Assembly (NCBI RefSeq): GCF_041435335.1
Contig: NZ_CP108430.1
Coordinates: 5,369,001 to 5,433,000 of the forward strand
Direction: 5' to 3'
From: Streptomyces sp. NBC_01283
Lineage (GTDB): Bacteria; Actinomycetota; Actinomycetes; Streptomycetales; Streptomycetaceae
Length of the DNA: 64,000 nt
The notes beneath the pieces are model-generated. The model was not told the DNA's origin. It saw only the letters and a list, made by a program, of their open reading frames with translations, and searched no databases. Both the position numbers and the translations under genes were made by a program. The number at the start of each line of letters is the position of its first letter. Positions within the stretch are counted from its first letter, which is position 1. Shown one piece after another: positions 39,938 through 48,024 of this stretch.

Positions 39938-40807
39938 TTACCCGAGCTGAGTCGCGGCGTCAGTCACGATCCCCGTCCACCACCCCTCGATCCGGCAGTA
40001 CAAATCGGCACCTTGCCGGACTCTGATGACAAGGCAACCTCGGTAGTCATCCCCGGTGTTCTTCCGGACGGTCTTGGGGTTGTGCTTCTTCAGCGTGGTC
40101 CGCTGGAAGGTCGAAACGTCGACACCTACCAGGGCGGCCCAGTACGCCTCCGCGGTTGCCACGTCGGCGGACTCGTGGATCATGACGCGATAGTTCAAAC
40201 GTTCCGGCGCGATCCCAAGCAGATCGAGCCAGGCGAGGTAGACGCGGATCACATCGGGGTCGCTGTTGATGAAGGCGACAGTCTCGCGGCGGGCGTAGGG
40301 CTTGCTCTTCTGCCCTTCCGCCCAGTAGAGGCCGACCCCCAGGATGAACAGCTCGCGATCGCTTAGCTCGCCGATCTCCGCATTGGCCGCGAGCTTCGTG
40401 ATCCTTCGCTCCTCGTCTTGCGCGGTCCGGAGCTTCGTGAGCCCTTCTCGCATGAGTGCCTGCTGCTCTTCCGGCGTGTAGCGAGGCTTCGGCTTCGGGA
40501 GGTCCCGCACCCACAGCGAGACCGAACTCTTCGAGCAGCCCAGCTCGGCCTTGATCTCGTTGTACGTCCGGCCTTGGCGGCGCAGCTCGCGCGCTTGCTC
40601 CCGTAGCTCGTCCTTCGCCCTCGGGCGCTTGGTCCACTCGGCAGGAGGTTCGCCCTGCACGAGGCGGCTCAGGGTCTCCTTGTTGTGCACCCCGAGTTCT
40701 TCGGAGATTTGCCGCAGGCTGCGTCCTGCGCGCCGCAGCGCGATCGCCCGCTCCCGCAGTCCCTCGAAGTCGGCGTACTTCCCCCGGTGATCCGTGATCT
40801 CTGTCAT
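39938..40807 (-). CDS. HTH plus LAGLIDADG-like protein beside tRNA-Gln
   Basis: A 289-residue protein of no assigned function. Two resolvase/Hin-like helix-turn-helix segments (about 20-50, GRSLRQISEELGV; about 69-101, GRTYNEIKAELGCSKSSVS) precede a helical linker and a C-terminal domain (about 150-280). That domain contains LGVGLYWAEGQK (156-167), INSDPDVIRVYL and RVMIHES, which resembles a single LAGLIDADG homing-endonuclease or WhiA-like fold. It ends with TAA, rare in this genome type, 14 bases from the 5' end of tRNA-Gln. It may be a domesticated or mobile nuclease/DNA-binding protein. A GAGG lies about 9 bases before the ATG. Confidence 0.72.
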   Translation of the reverse strand: MTEITDHRGKYADFEGLRERAIALRRAGRSLRQISEELGVHNKETLSRLVQGEPPAEWTKRPRAKDELREQARELRRQGRTYNEIKAELGCSKSSVSLWVRDLPKPKPRYTPEEQQALMREGLTKLRTAQDEERRITKLAANAEIGELSDRELFILGVGLYWAEGQKSKPYARRETVAFINSDPDVIRVYLAWLDLLGIAPERLNYRVMIHESADVATAEAYWAALVGVDVSTFQRTTLKKHNPKTVRKNTGDDYRGCLVIRVRQGADLYCRIEGWWTGIVTDAATQLG

Positions 40808-40974
40808 GCGACGACCCTCGTCCGGAATGCGGACGTCCGGCCGGAAGTGGCGAGTGGTTCAACAGTTCGAGGGATTTCTGGCCGTTTCGTTTCGCATCGA
40901 ACAGCGCGTGCGTTCGATCACCGAGCCGGAAACTCGCCGGAAAAGGAGGGCTTGTCGCCCGTAGGCTGGAAGGC

Positions 40975-42324
40975 ATGACCACGACGGGGGAGAACCAAAC
41001 CAAGGCCCTGACCGGGCCGTGGTGGTGGGAGCGGCGGCGTAGTGCCGTGCTGGATGTGGGGCTCGCGCTGGCGTCGGCGGCGGAGTGCGGGGCCGAGGGG
41101 ATCACGTTCGCGCGGGACACGGGGATTCCCACGGGGGTGGGGATCGCGTTCGGGGTCCTGGCGGGGGCCTCGTTGGTGTTGCGGCGTCGGTGGCCGATCG
41201 CGGTGGTGCTGATTTCGATCGCGATCACGCCGGCCCAGATGGGGATCCTCCTGACCGTGGTCGGGCTGTACACGCTTGCCGCGTCGGAGCTGCCGCGGCG
41301 GATCATCGGGTCGCTGGCCGGGATGTCGCTGCTGGGGACGCTCATCGTGACGTTGGTGCGGACGCGGCAGGACATGGAGAGCGGGGATCTCGGGTTCGCG
41401 GAGGGGTTCATACCGTTCATCGCGATCACGACGTCGATCGGTCTTACCGCGCCGCCGATTCTGCTCGGGCTGTATGTGGGGGCGCGGCGGCGGCTCATGG
41501 AGAGTCTGCGGGAGCGTGCCGACAGTCTGAAGGGTGAGTTGCAGCTGCTGGCCGAGCGGGCCGAGGAGCGTGCGGAGTGGGCGCGTAATGAGGAGCGGAC
41601 CCGGATCGCCCGGGAGATGCACGATGTCGTCGCGCACCGGGTGAGCCTGATGGTCGTGCACGCGGCTGCCCTGCAGGCCGTGGCCCGGAAGGATCCCGAG
41701 AAGGCCGTCAAGAACGCCGCTCTGGTCGGTGACATGGGGCGGCAGGCGCTGACGGAGCTGCGCGAGATGCTCGGTGTGTTGCGGACGGGGGAGCCGACGC
41801 CGGCGGCGGGTGGCCGGCATGGGTCGGTGTCGGATGTGGTGCCGTTGGCCGCTGTGGGGTTCGCCGCGGCGGCTGCCGCCTCGCGTGCGGTGGATGAGGA
41901 GGGGCCGTCTCTGGCGGAGCTGGATGAGTTGGTGGGGCAGTCCCGTGAGGCGGGGATGGCTGTGGTGCTGTCCGTGGAGGGTGAGACGCGGGACTATGCG
42001 GCGGACGTCGAGCAGACCGCGTATCGGGTGGTGCAGGAGGCGTTGACGAACGTCCACAAGCATGCGGCGGGTGCCAAAACGTATGTGCGGCTGGCGCATC
42101 GGGGCGCGGAGATCGCGATGCAGGTGGAGAACGAGCCGCCGCCGGAGGCGGGCCCGGGGGATGCCCGGCTGCCCAGTGGGGGCAACGGCTTGGTGGGGAT
42201 GAAGGAGCGGGTCACCGCGCTGGGCGGTGTGTTCGTGTCGGGTCCGACGGATGCGGGTGGCTTCCGGGTGTCGGCGGTGCTGCCCGCGGCCGCCGTGGTC
42301 GCGGGGCTCAGGGAAGAGGCCTAG
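40975..42324 (+). CDS. Sensor histidine kinase (HisKA_3 type), orphan
   Basis: A 449-residue two-component kinase. The N-terminal half has about four to five membrane helices (about 30-170). A coiled-coil-like linker leads to the dimerisation/phosphoacceptor helix TRIAREMHDVVAHR with His216. The ATPase domain has VVQEALTNVHKHA (N box) and GNGLVGMKERVTALGG. This is the NarX/DesK class, whose partners are LuxR-type regulators. No regulator gene is adjacent; the LuxR-type protein at 27823 is 13 kb away and only a speculative partner. A TAGGCT box lies about 9 bases before the ATG. A 10-bp tandem repeat follows the gene. Confidence 0.9.
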   Translation: MTTTGENQTKALTGPWWWERRRSAVLDVGLALASAAECGAEGITFARDTGIPTGVGIAFGVLAGASLVLRRRWPIAVVLISIAITPAQMGILLTVVGLYTLAASELPRRIIGSLAGMSLLGTLIVTLVRTRQDMESGDLGFAEGFIPFIAITTSIGLTAPPILLGLYVGARRRLMESLRERADSLKGELQLLAERAEERAEWARNEERTRIAREMHDVVAHRVSLMVVHAAALQAVARKDPEKAVKNAALVGDMGRQALTELREMLGVLRTGEPTPAAGGRHGSVSDVVPLAAVGFAAAAAASRAVDEEGPSLAELDELVGQSREAGMAVVLSVEGETRDYAADVEQTAYRVVQEALTNVHKHAAGAKTYVRLAHRGAEIAMQVENEPPPEAGPGDARLPSGGNGLVGMKERVTALGGVFVSGPTDAGGFRVSAVLPAAAVVAGLREEA

Positions 42325-42343
42325 GGGCTCGGGCCTCTCGTTC

Positions 42344-42403
42344 GGATCAGGACGGATCGGGCTGGATCAGCCCGGATCAGCCCGGATCAGGACGGATCAG
42401 GAC
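42344..42403. repeat. Six tandem 10-bp units (GGATCAGGAC type)
   Basis: Six decamers lie head to tail: GGATCAGGAC, GGATCGGGCT, GGATCAGCCC twice, GGATCAGGAC twice. They fill the gap between the convergent kinase and SUKH-3 genes, and the last unit carries the SUKH-3 stop. Confidence 0.9.
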
Positions 42404-42930
42404 GGGCCCGCCTTGAGGCGTTCCGGCTGGGTGCCCGACGCGAGGGTGGCGAGGGCCTCGTCGATGTGGGAGCCCAGGTACCAGTCGCCGCTGTGGTCGA
42501 GGCTGTAGACGCGGCCTTCCGCGTCGATCGCCAGGAGGGCCTGGGTCTCCGTCTCCTCTCCTATGGGGCAGACCTCGGTGTCGAGGGCGCGGCCCAGGTC
42601 GCCGAGGGTGCGGGCCAGGTGGAGGCCGTAGAGGGGATCCAGGTGCACGGAGGCGGGCGCTATGTGGCGGCCGGGGCCCTGCGGGGTGATGTGCAGTCCG
42701 CCGAACTCGGCCCAGGCCTCGACGGCGGCGGGGAAGACGGCGTGCTGGTGTCCCGCGGGTGAGGTGTGGCGGCGCAGGACGTCGGCCCAGATCTCGGCCT
42801 GCTTTATGTCCCAGCGTCCGGGGGTCCAGCCGGCGGCGCGCAGGGCGGCGTCGACGGGGACGGGGAAGCGGGGGGCGGCGACGGTCTGGTGGGCGTGCGC
42901 GGAGTTCTCGGTGTGCTGTTCGGTGTGCAT
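42397..42930 (-). CDS. SUKH-3 family immunity-like protein
   Basis: A 177-residue protein of the SUKH-3 family: LRAAGWTPGRW near residue 30, an all-alpha/beta core with WAEFGGLHI and IDPL-type strands, and the late IGEETETQALLAIDAEGRVYSL hairpin. SUKH proteins neutralise nucleic-acid-targeting toxins in polymorphic toxin systems. It starts 47 bases after the YwqJ-type deaminase gene on the same strand, the normal toxin-immunity order. The ATG has only a weak GAGG. There is no signal peptide. Its assigned role as antidote to that neighbour is inference from family and position. Confidence 0.82.
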   Translation of the reverse strand: MHTEQHTENSAHAHQTVAAPRFPVPVDAALRAAGWTPGRWDIKQAEIWADVLRRHTSPAGHQHAVFPAAVEAWAEFGGLHITPQGPGRHIAPASVHLDPLYGLHLARTLGDLGRALDTEVCPIGEETETQALLAIDAEGRVYSLDHSGDWYLGSHIDEALATLASGTQPERLKAGPS

Positions 42931-42977
42931 GGGGCGGCCCTCGTTGCGGTTCGGGGTCAGCGGCTCGGTGATGGGGA

Positions 42978-43535
42978 TCAGGATTCGGGGGTCTCGGGTT
43001 CCACGATCCGTACGCCGAAGTGCGCTGTGAGGGCGGTGCAGGAGCGGCAGGGGCGGGCGAAGCCGCCGTGCAGGGGGTCGCCGTCCTCGCGGATGCGGCG
43101 GGTGGTGAGTTTGGCGTGTTTGAGTGCCTTGCGGGCCTCGCCGTTCGTCATCGGTTTGCGTGCCGCGCGTTTGGATCGGCTTTTGTCGGCCGCCGTGAGG
43201 TGGCGCGAGATGAGGATGGCCTCGGCGCACCGGCCCGTGAAGCGTTCGCGCTGGCCGCTTGTGAGGGTGTCGAGGAAGTCCTGTACGAGTGGATGCAGGG
43301 CGGGTGGTTCCTCGCCGCGGCCCGCGGTGCAGGTGAGGGTCGCGCCGCGGACGGAGAGCGCGGCGGCGACGGTGGGAAGTATGCCGTCGCGGCGTTGGCG
43401 CAGCAGGGGTGCGTGTGCGGACGCGCTGCTCCAGCCGACGCGTGGATCTCCCGCGCCGGCGGGGCTCTCGGCGGTCGCCGAGGATGCTGTGGTGGCCGCC
43501 GTGTGGCCGGTCGTACCGGTCTGTGCCGTGTGCAT
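42978..43535 (-). CDS. YwqJ-type deaminase domain protein
   Basis: A 185-residue protein with the deaminase-fold zinc motifs: CAE (Cys103-Glu105, in RCAEAIL) and PCRSC (Cys163, Cys166). This pairing and the small size match YwqJ-related deaminases, described in toxin systems and predicted to act on nucleic acids or nucleotides. The first 60 residues are Thr/Ala-rich without a signal sequence, so it lacks the delivery modules (WXG, RHS, LXG) of exported toxins. The ATG at 43535 has GGAGG about 11 bases upstream. SUKH-3 follows. It is divergent from the nuclease-SMI1 gene. Confidence 0.78.
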   Translation of the reverse strand: MHTAQTGTTGHTAATTASSATAESPAGAGDPRVGWSSASAHAPLLRQRRDGILPTVAAALSVRGATLTCTAGRGEEPPALHPLVQDFLDTLTSGQRERFTGRCAEAILISRHLTAADKSRSKRAARKPMTNGEARKALKHAKLTTRRIREDGDPLHGGFARPCRSCTALTAHFGVRIVEPETPES

Positions 43536-43844
43536 GGTGGTGCTTCCCTCCCCGCAACTCGCGGTTGTGACCGCGTGTGCCACGCCCCCGCGTTGCGGTG
43601 ACAGCCTGCCAAATGGGGCGGGTGGTGCGGAAGCTGGGGCACCGCGACACGCCTGGCTTTCGTCGCACGGTGACGGTCCGGTGGCTGCAGGTCATGGAAC
43701 CGGAGGGCCGGTGACCGGTGTCGTCCTTGCGCATAGGCTGTCGACATCCGCAGACCGCGGAACGCAGGACGAAGCACGCAGAATCGCAGAATCCACGCAC
43801 AGCGATCCGCTGAATCATTCACAGTGCCGCAGGGGGCAACCGCC
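43536..43844. promoter_or_regulatory. Divergent promoter region of the toxin/immunity-like cluster
   Basis: 309 bases between the deaminase and nuclease-SMI1 starts, with no gene seen. On the plus strand GTGACC, 18 bases and TAGGCT (ending about 43739) resemble a promoter. One shared region could set both arms of the cluster at once. No palindromic operator stands out. Confidence 0.35.
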
Positions 43845-44831
43845 ATGACGACAGGTCGGCTGGGGCAGCAGGCCGCACCGCCGAACGCGGCCTATGCCGG
43901 GCAGGTCGTGCACTTCCCGGATCCGGTCCGGGCCACGCGCCATCCCAGAGGTGTGCGCGTGGACGAGCACGGCTATCCGGACTTCTCGGTCTACGCGCGT
44001 GCGGCCGCCGAGATCGCCGAGCCCCCGGAGGGCTTCGGTGTCGACGAGCTGCGCCTGACGGACTACGTCTCCGCGAACGCGGCGATGGCCGCGGCGGATC
44101 ATGAGCTGTGGGACACGATTCCGCCGGTGGCGACCCCGCACGGCTGGACCTGGCACCACGTGCCGGGCGGCCGGCGTCTCGAACTGGTCCCGGTGGAGGT
44201 GAAGGCGCTCCTGCGGCATCACGGCGGGCTCGCCACGACGCCGGTGGACCAGAACAAGAGGGGTACGCGCCCGCTGCAGGAGACCCGTCCCGCGCATCTG
44301 GCGCTGCCGAAGTCGGCGGTCGCGGTGACCGAGCAGGAGGTGCTCGGTGCCGAGGAGGACCTGGGGTATCGGCTGCCCGGCGCCTACCGTTCCTTCCTGA
44401 AGGCGGCGGGCGGCTGCGCGCCGGTCGGTGCGGCGCTCGACGCGGAGCTCGGCCTCCTGATCGACCAGCCGTTCTTCACGGTGCGGGACGAGGCCGCGGT
44501 CAACGACCTGGTGTACGTGAACAAATGCCTGCGCGACCATCTCACCAAGGACTATCTGGCGGTCGGTTTCGTGCAGGGCGGTCTGCTGGCCGTGAAGGTC
44601 AAGGGTGACCAGATCGGTTCGGTGTGGTTCTGCGCGTACGACGACGCACGGGACGTCTCGGAGGCGGCTTCCTGGCCGCCCGCCGAGCGGGTGCAGCGGC
44701 TGCTGTTGCCGTGCGGTGATGACTTCGACGCGTTCTTGTCCCGGCTGGCGGGTAATCCGCCGGAGTTGGAGACCGTGGCGAACCTGATGGTGGACGGCGG
44801 CTTCGCGCGCGCCGTCCCGGTGGGGGAGTGA
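43845..44831 (+). CDS. WHH/HNH nuclease-like domain fused to SMI1/KNR4 domain
   Basis: A 328-residue fusion. The N-terminal part follows the HNH/EndoVII WHH toxin pattern: DEHGYPDFSVYA (40-51), DYVSAN (73-78) and GWTWHHVPGGRRLELVP (100-116), then HHGG (125-128). Canonical members read LVPxxVH; here the position is Lys120, so the active site may be degenerate. Residues 155-300 are an SMI1/KNR4 (SUKH-1) domain (LPGAYRSFLKAAGG, FVQGGLLAVKVKGDQIGSVWF). A nuclease-like module and its usual immunity fold are thus in one chain. Start ATG 43845 follows an AGGGGG site. The next gene starts 7 bases after the stop. Confidence 0.75.
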   Translation: MTTGRLGQQAAPPNAAYAGQVVHFPDPVRATRHPRGVRVDEHGYPDFSVYARAAAEIAEPPEGFGVDELRLTDYVSANAAMAAADHELWDTIPPVATPHGWTWHHVPGGRRLELVPVEVKALLRHHGGLATTPVDQNKRGTRPLQETRPAHLALPKSAVAVTEQEVLGAEEDLGYRLPGAYRSFLKAAGGCAPVGAALDAELGLLIDQPFFTVRDEAAVNDLVYVNKCLRDHLTKDYLAVGFVQGGLLAVKVKGDQIGSVWFCAYDDARDVSEAASWPPAERVQRLLLPCGDDFDAFLSRLAGNPPELETVANLMVDGGFARAVPVGE

Positions 44832-44838
44832 CTTGGCG

Positions 44839-47763
44839 ATGGTGACCTTCGCGCAGGCGCAGGAGCGCGCCGAGGAGTGGATCAACGGCGATGTGCCCGG
44901 CTACCAGCATCGTGAGGTGCGGGTGCGGGAGTTCGAGCTCGGTTTCGTCGTGTGGGCGGAGGACCGTGAGAACGGTCCGGTGTCCGACGGCGGCAGCCAG
45001 CGGCTCGTCATCGCGCGGGACAGCGGCGACGCCACGCTCTGGCCGGGTCTGCCGGTCGGCGAGGTGATCCGCCGGTACGAGGAGGAGTACGGCGCCCCGG
45101 ATGTGACGCCGGAGGATGCGGCTCCTGCCCCGCCGGAGCGGGTCGACCTCAACCAGACGTCGTTCCTGTTGAGCCCACCGGAGTGGCTCCAGGAGGCGGC
45201 GGACAAGCTGGGCATTCCGGATCGCAGGGGGGACTCTGCTTCTGCGGCCGGTGCGGACGGCGGTGCGGCTTCTGTGGGCGGCGCGTCTTCCGCGTCCGCG
45301 TCTGCGACGTCTGCCGCGGCTGGTGTGTCTTCTCCGGGTGATGCGTCCAACGGGGGTTCCGGGTACGGGAGTCCGGCGCCTGCCGCGCCCGCCCCCGCGT
45401 CGGCTGCTCCCGAAGCGCCCGGTGGCGGTACGCCGTGGCCCGCTGCCGCGGATTCGGGTGCGCCTGCCGGTGCCACTCCGTGGGCCGGTACGGACACCAA
45501 CGCGGATTCCGGCGACGACCGTTCGGTGCCCGCGCCCGCGACGGTCTTCGCGCCGCCGCTGGTCGGCGGTGACGATGACGACACCCCGCCGCCCGGTGTG
45601 GCACCGGAGGCCAAGACCGCGCTGATGCACGGCGGCAGCGGCCTTCCGTCGACGACGGTGGCGCCCGCGCTGGGCGGCCCGAAGATGCCGCCGCCTTCGA
45701 GTGCCGGTGGTGCCGGTGGTGCCGGTGCTCCCGACGCGTCCGCGTACGGCTATCCGCAGGCGCCTGGTGCGTCCGGTGCGCCTGGTGTGCCTGGTGCACA
45801 GCCTCCGGCTGCTCCGGGGCCGAATCTGCCGCCGCCGCCCGCCGGTGCCGCGGTGAACATGCCGCCGCCTCCGGGTGTGAGCGCTCCGGACCCGTCCGCG
45901 TACGGCTACCCGCAGGGCGGCCCCGCTCCGGCCGCCGTCCCGCACTCCGTGCCTCCCGGCGCGGGGGACATCGCCGATGCCGCGACCAGCAAGGCGGCGC
46001 CGCCGCGTGGTGCCCGTGGCAGCGGTGCGAGTACGCCTCCGCCGCCCAGCGCCCCGGGGACTCCCGGCGTGCCGCAGGGCAGTACGCCGCCGCCGTCCGG
46101 CCCCGGTGCTCCGGGCACCCCGGCGGGCGGTTACGTCCCGACGCAGCTCGTCTCCGCGCTCGGCCCCGAGGGACCTCAGCCTCCGGCGGCTCCGGACGCG
46201 CCGCAGCCCCCGGGCGCTCCCGGCACTCCGGGTGCGCCTCCCGGTGGTGTGCACCATGCGGCGACGATGCTGGCGGACCCGAGCATGGGCGGTACCGGTG
46301 GGATCAAGCCGCCGGGCGCTCCTGGTGCTCCGCAGCCTCCCGGTCCGCCCGGCGCTCCGGGTGCGCCTGGTGCCCCGCAGCCTCCCGGGCCGCCCGGTAC
46401 TCCGGGTACGACGCCTCCCGGTGGTGTGCACCATGCGGCGACGATGCTGGCGGACCCGAGCATGGGCGGCACTGGCGGGATCAAGCCGCCGGGTGCTCCC
46501 GGCGCTCCTGGTGCGCCGCAGCCTCCCGGTCCGCCCGGTGCTCCGGGCGCTCCCGGCGCCCCGCAGCCCCCGCAGGCTCCCGGCACCCCCGGTGCTCCCG
46601 GCGGTGGCGTCCACCATGCGGCGACCATGCTGGCCGGACCCGCGGTCATGGGTCCCGGCGGCCCCGGAGGTCCCGGAGGCGCACCGATGCCGCCGCAGGG
46701 CCCCGGCGTCCCCGGTATGCCGCCGCCCCCGGCGCCGGGTCAGCCCGGCCCCGGTCAGCCGTACGGCTACCCGCAGCCGCCCACCGGTCAGCCGACCGTC
46801 GGCCCCGGCTACCAGGCCGTGCTCCGCTACCGCGCGCAGGACGGCTCCGAGCAGCAGCTCATCCGCCGCTCGGCGCCCGGTACGCCGCACCCGGAGTGGC
46901 AGATCCTGCACGAGCTGCGCGGCATGAACGTGCCGCCGCAGCAGGTGCTCGAACTCCACACCGAGCTGGAGTCCTGCGAGCTGCCGGGCGCGTACTGCGC
47001 CCGCATGATCCGTGAGACCTGGCCGCAGGCGCGGATCACGAGCATCGCCCCGTACGGCAGGGACCACGGGTCCCGGCAGGGGGGCATGCAGCAGCTCATC
47101 GCGCACCAGGCCGAGTTGCACCAGGTCGCGGACGGTCCCGCGCGGCCCGCGCCGGTGCGTGCGCCGCTGCCGCAGGTGCAGCCCGCGCCGCCGATCCCGC
47201 CGGAGGGTGTGGCGCAGGAGCTGGTGGGCGCGTTCGGGCCCGGCGTCTTCCGCTTCGACCAGCGGGCGGTCTCCCGGCAGGGCGTTCCCGATCTCGTGGC
47301 GCACACGCTCGTCGTGGCGGGTCTGCCGGTCGACTTCGGCCCGTTCTTCTGGGCGCAGGCCCAGCCGGGCCGTCCGGTGCCGACCCTCGCCGAGACGGCG
47401 CAGGAGCGTGGGGTGCAGCCGGCGTCGGACGCCGGTTCGTACCTCGTCATGGGCAGCGACTTCGGCCGGGCGATCTGCGTCCAGTACGGCACGGCGAACA
47501 TCGTGGCCGTGCCGGTGGAGGCCGGTCCCGGCGGCGCCCCGGTGCCGCCGCAGTTCGTGAACACGGGCCTGCCCGAGTTCGCGCGCTGCCTGGCGCTGCT
47601 CGGCCGCATGTGGCGGCTGCGGTATGGGCTCAACCAGGAGCAGGCGGGGCGTTGGACCGTGGACTTCCAGGGCCAGCTGGCGGCGCTTGACCCGGCGGCG
47701 CTGGCTTCGCCGGAGAGCTGGTGGTCTGTGCTGCTTGAGCAGATGTGGGACGGGTTGTTGTAG
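44839..47763 (+). CDS. Imm35-like / deaminase / SUKH-4 multidomain protein with Pro-rich linker
   Basis: A 974-residue protein. Residues 1-95 resemble Imm35/YrhB (TFAQAQERAEEWING, LVIARDSGDATLW). Residues about 130-650 are Pro/Ala/Gly-rich and contain three GGVHHAATMLA units. Residues 660-760 match XOO2897-like deaminases: HPE (His684-Glu686) and Cys713/Cys720 (ESC...YC) as zinc ligands. Residues about 780-974 form a SUKH-4 domain (SDFGRAICVQYG, ARCLALLGRMWRLRYG, WWSVLLEQMW). No signal peptide or membrane helix is present. ATG 44839 is chosen over TTG 44833 and GTG 44842 from spacing to GGGGGAG. It is co-transcribed with the nuclease-SMI1 gene. Domain assignments are by eye. Confidence 0.72.
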   Translation: MVTFAQAQERAEEWINGDVPGYQHREVRVREFELGFVVWAEDRENGPVSDGGSQRLVIARDSGDATLWPGLPVGEVIRRYEEEYGAPDVTPEDAAPAPPERVDLNQTSFLLSPPEWLQEAADKLGIPDRRGDSASAAGADGGAASVGGASSASASATSAAAGVSSPGDASNGGSGYGSPAPAAPAPASAAPEAPGGGTPWPAAADSGAPAGATPWAGTDTNADSGDDRSVPAPATVFAPPLVGGDDDDTPPPGVAPEAKTALMHGGSGLPSTTVAPALGGPKMPPPSSAGGAGGAGAPDASAYGYPQAPGASGAPGVPGAQPPAAPGPNLPPPPAGAAVNMPPPPGVSAPDPSAYGYPQGGPAPAAVPHSVPPGAGDIADAATSKAAPPRGARGSGASTPPPPSAPGTPGVPQGSTPPPSGPGAPGTPAGGYVPTQLVSALGPEGPQPPAAPDAPQPPGAPGTPGAPPGGVHHAATMLADPSMGGTGGIKPPGAPGAPQPPGPPGAPGAPGAPQPPGPPGTPGTTPPGGVHHAATMLADPSMGGTGGIKPPGAPGAPGAPQPPGPPGAPGAPGAPQPPQAPGTPGAPGGGVHHAATMLAGPAVMGPGGPGGPGGAPMPPQGPGVPGMPPPPAPGQPGPGQPYGYPQPPTGQPTVGPGYQAVLRYRAQDGSEQQLIRRSAPGTPHPEWQILHELRGMNVPPQQVLELHTELESCELPGAYCARMIRETWPQARITSIAPYGRDHGSRQGGMQQLIAHQAELHQVADGPARPAPVRAPLPQVQPAPPIPPEGVAQELVGAFGPGVFRFDQRAVSRQGVPDLVAHTLVVAGLPVDFGPFFWAQAQPGRPVPTLAETAQERGVQPASDAGSYLVMGSDFGRAICVQYGTANIVAVPVEAGPGGAPVPPQFVNTGLPEFARCLALLGRMWRLRYGLNQEQAGRWTVDFQGQLAALDPAALASPESWWSVLLEQMWDGLL
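46243..46630 (+). repeat. Three in-frame repeats inside the Pro-rich linker
   Basis: Units encoding GVHHAATMLA begin near 46243, 46420 and 46603. The first two are followed by DPSMGGTGGIKPPGAPGAP. The nucleotide sequence is nearly identical over about 60 bases between copies one and two, so the array can expand or contract. Confidence 0.75.
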
Positions 47764-47832
47764 TCCCCCCCCTGGAGTGGTGGACGAGGCGCTTGATCCG
47801 TTGCGGGGGTCGGGCGCCTCGTTCGTTTCGTG

Positions 47833-47849
47833 CCGCCGCTTCGCGGCGA
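47833..47849 (+). repeat. Interspersed palindromic 17-mer, copy 3
   Basis: CCGCCGCTTCGCGGCGA, identical to the copy at 30138-30154, 70 bases after the end of the SUKH-4 gene. Probably acts as a terminator hairpin. Confidence 0.8.
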
Positions 47850-48024
47850 TCTTTTCCCGCCCACCCGCCCGATCTGCCTGCTTCGGGCGCTGTGGGGTGC
47901 TCGGGTGAGTGGGCGGTTCAGGGGTGAGGGCCACGGTGGGGCGGTCCGATTCCGACTTCTGGCGGCAAATGGCGCATCCTTGAACGGATGAGATGCGGGG
48001 AGTGTCGCGTTATGAGCGCTTCCG

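Noticed and set aside
39848..40974. Integrated prophage or integrative element at tRNA-Gln
   Set aside because: No integrase, no repeated tRNA 3' end on the other side, and the gene is at the 5' rather than the 3' end of the tRNA.
40975..42324. Functional pairing of the orphan kinase with the LuxR-type regulator at 27823
   Set aside because: They are 13 kb apart with no shared control signal; class match alone is not evidence.
42344..42403. CRISPR array
   Set aside because: Ten-base units without spacers are a simple tandem repeat.
44599..47934. A 1111-codon open frame on the minus strand
   Set aside because: Low-complexity Arg/Gly/Thr translation opposite the Pro-rich linker protein; the plus-strand frame shows recognisable domains.
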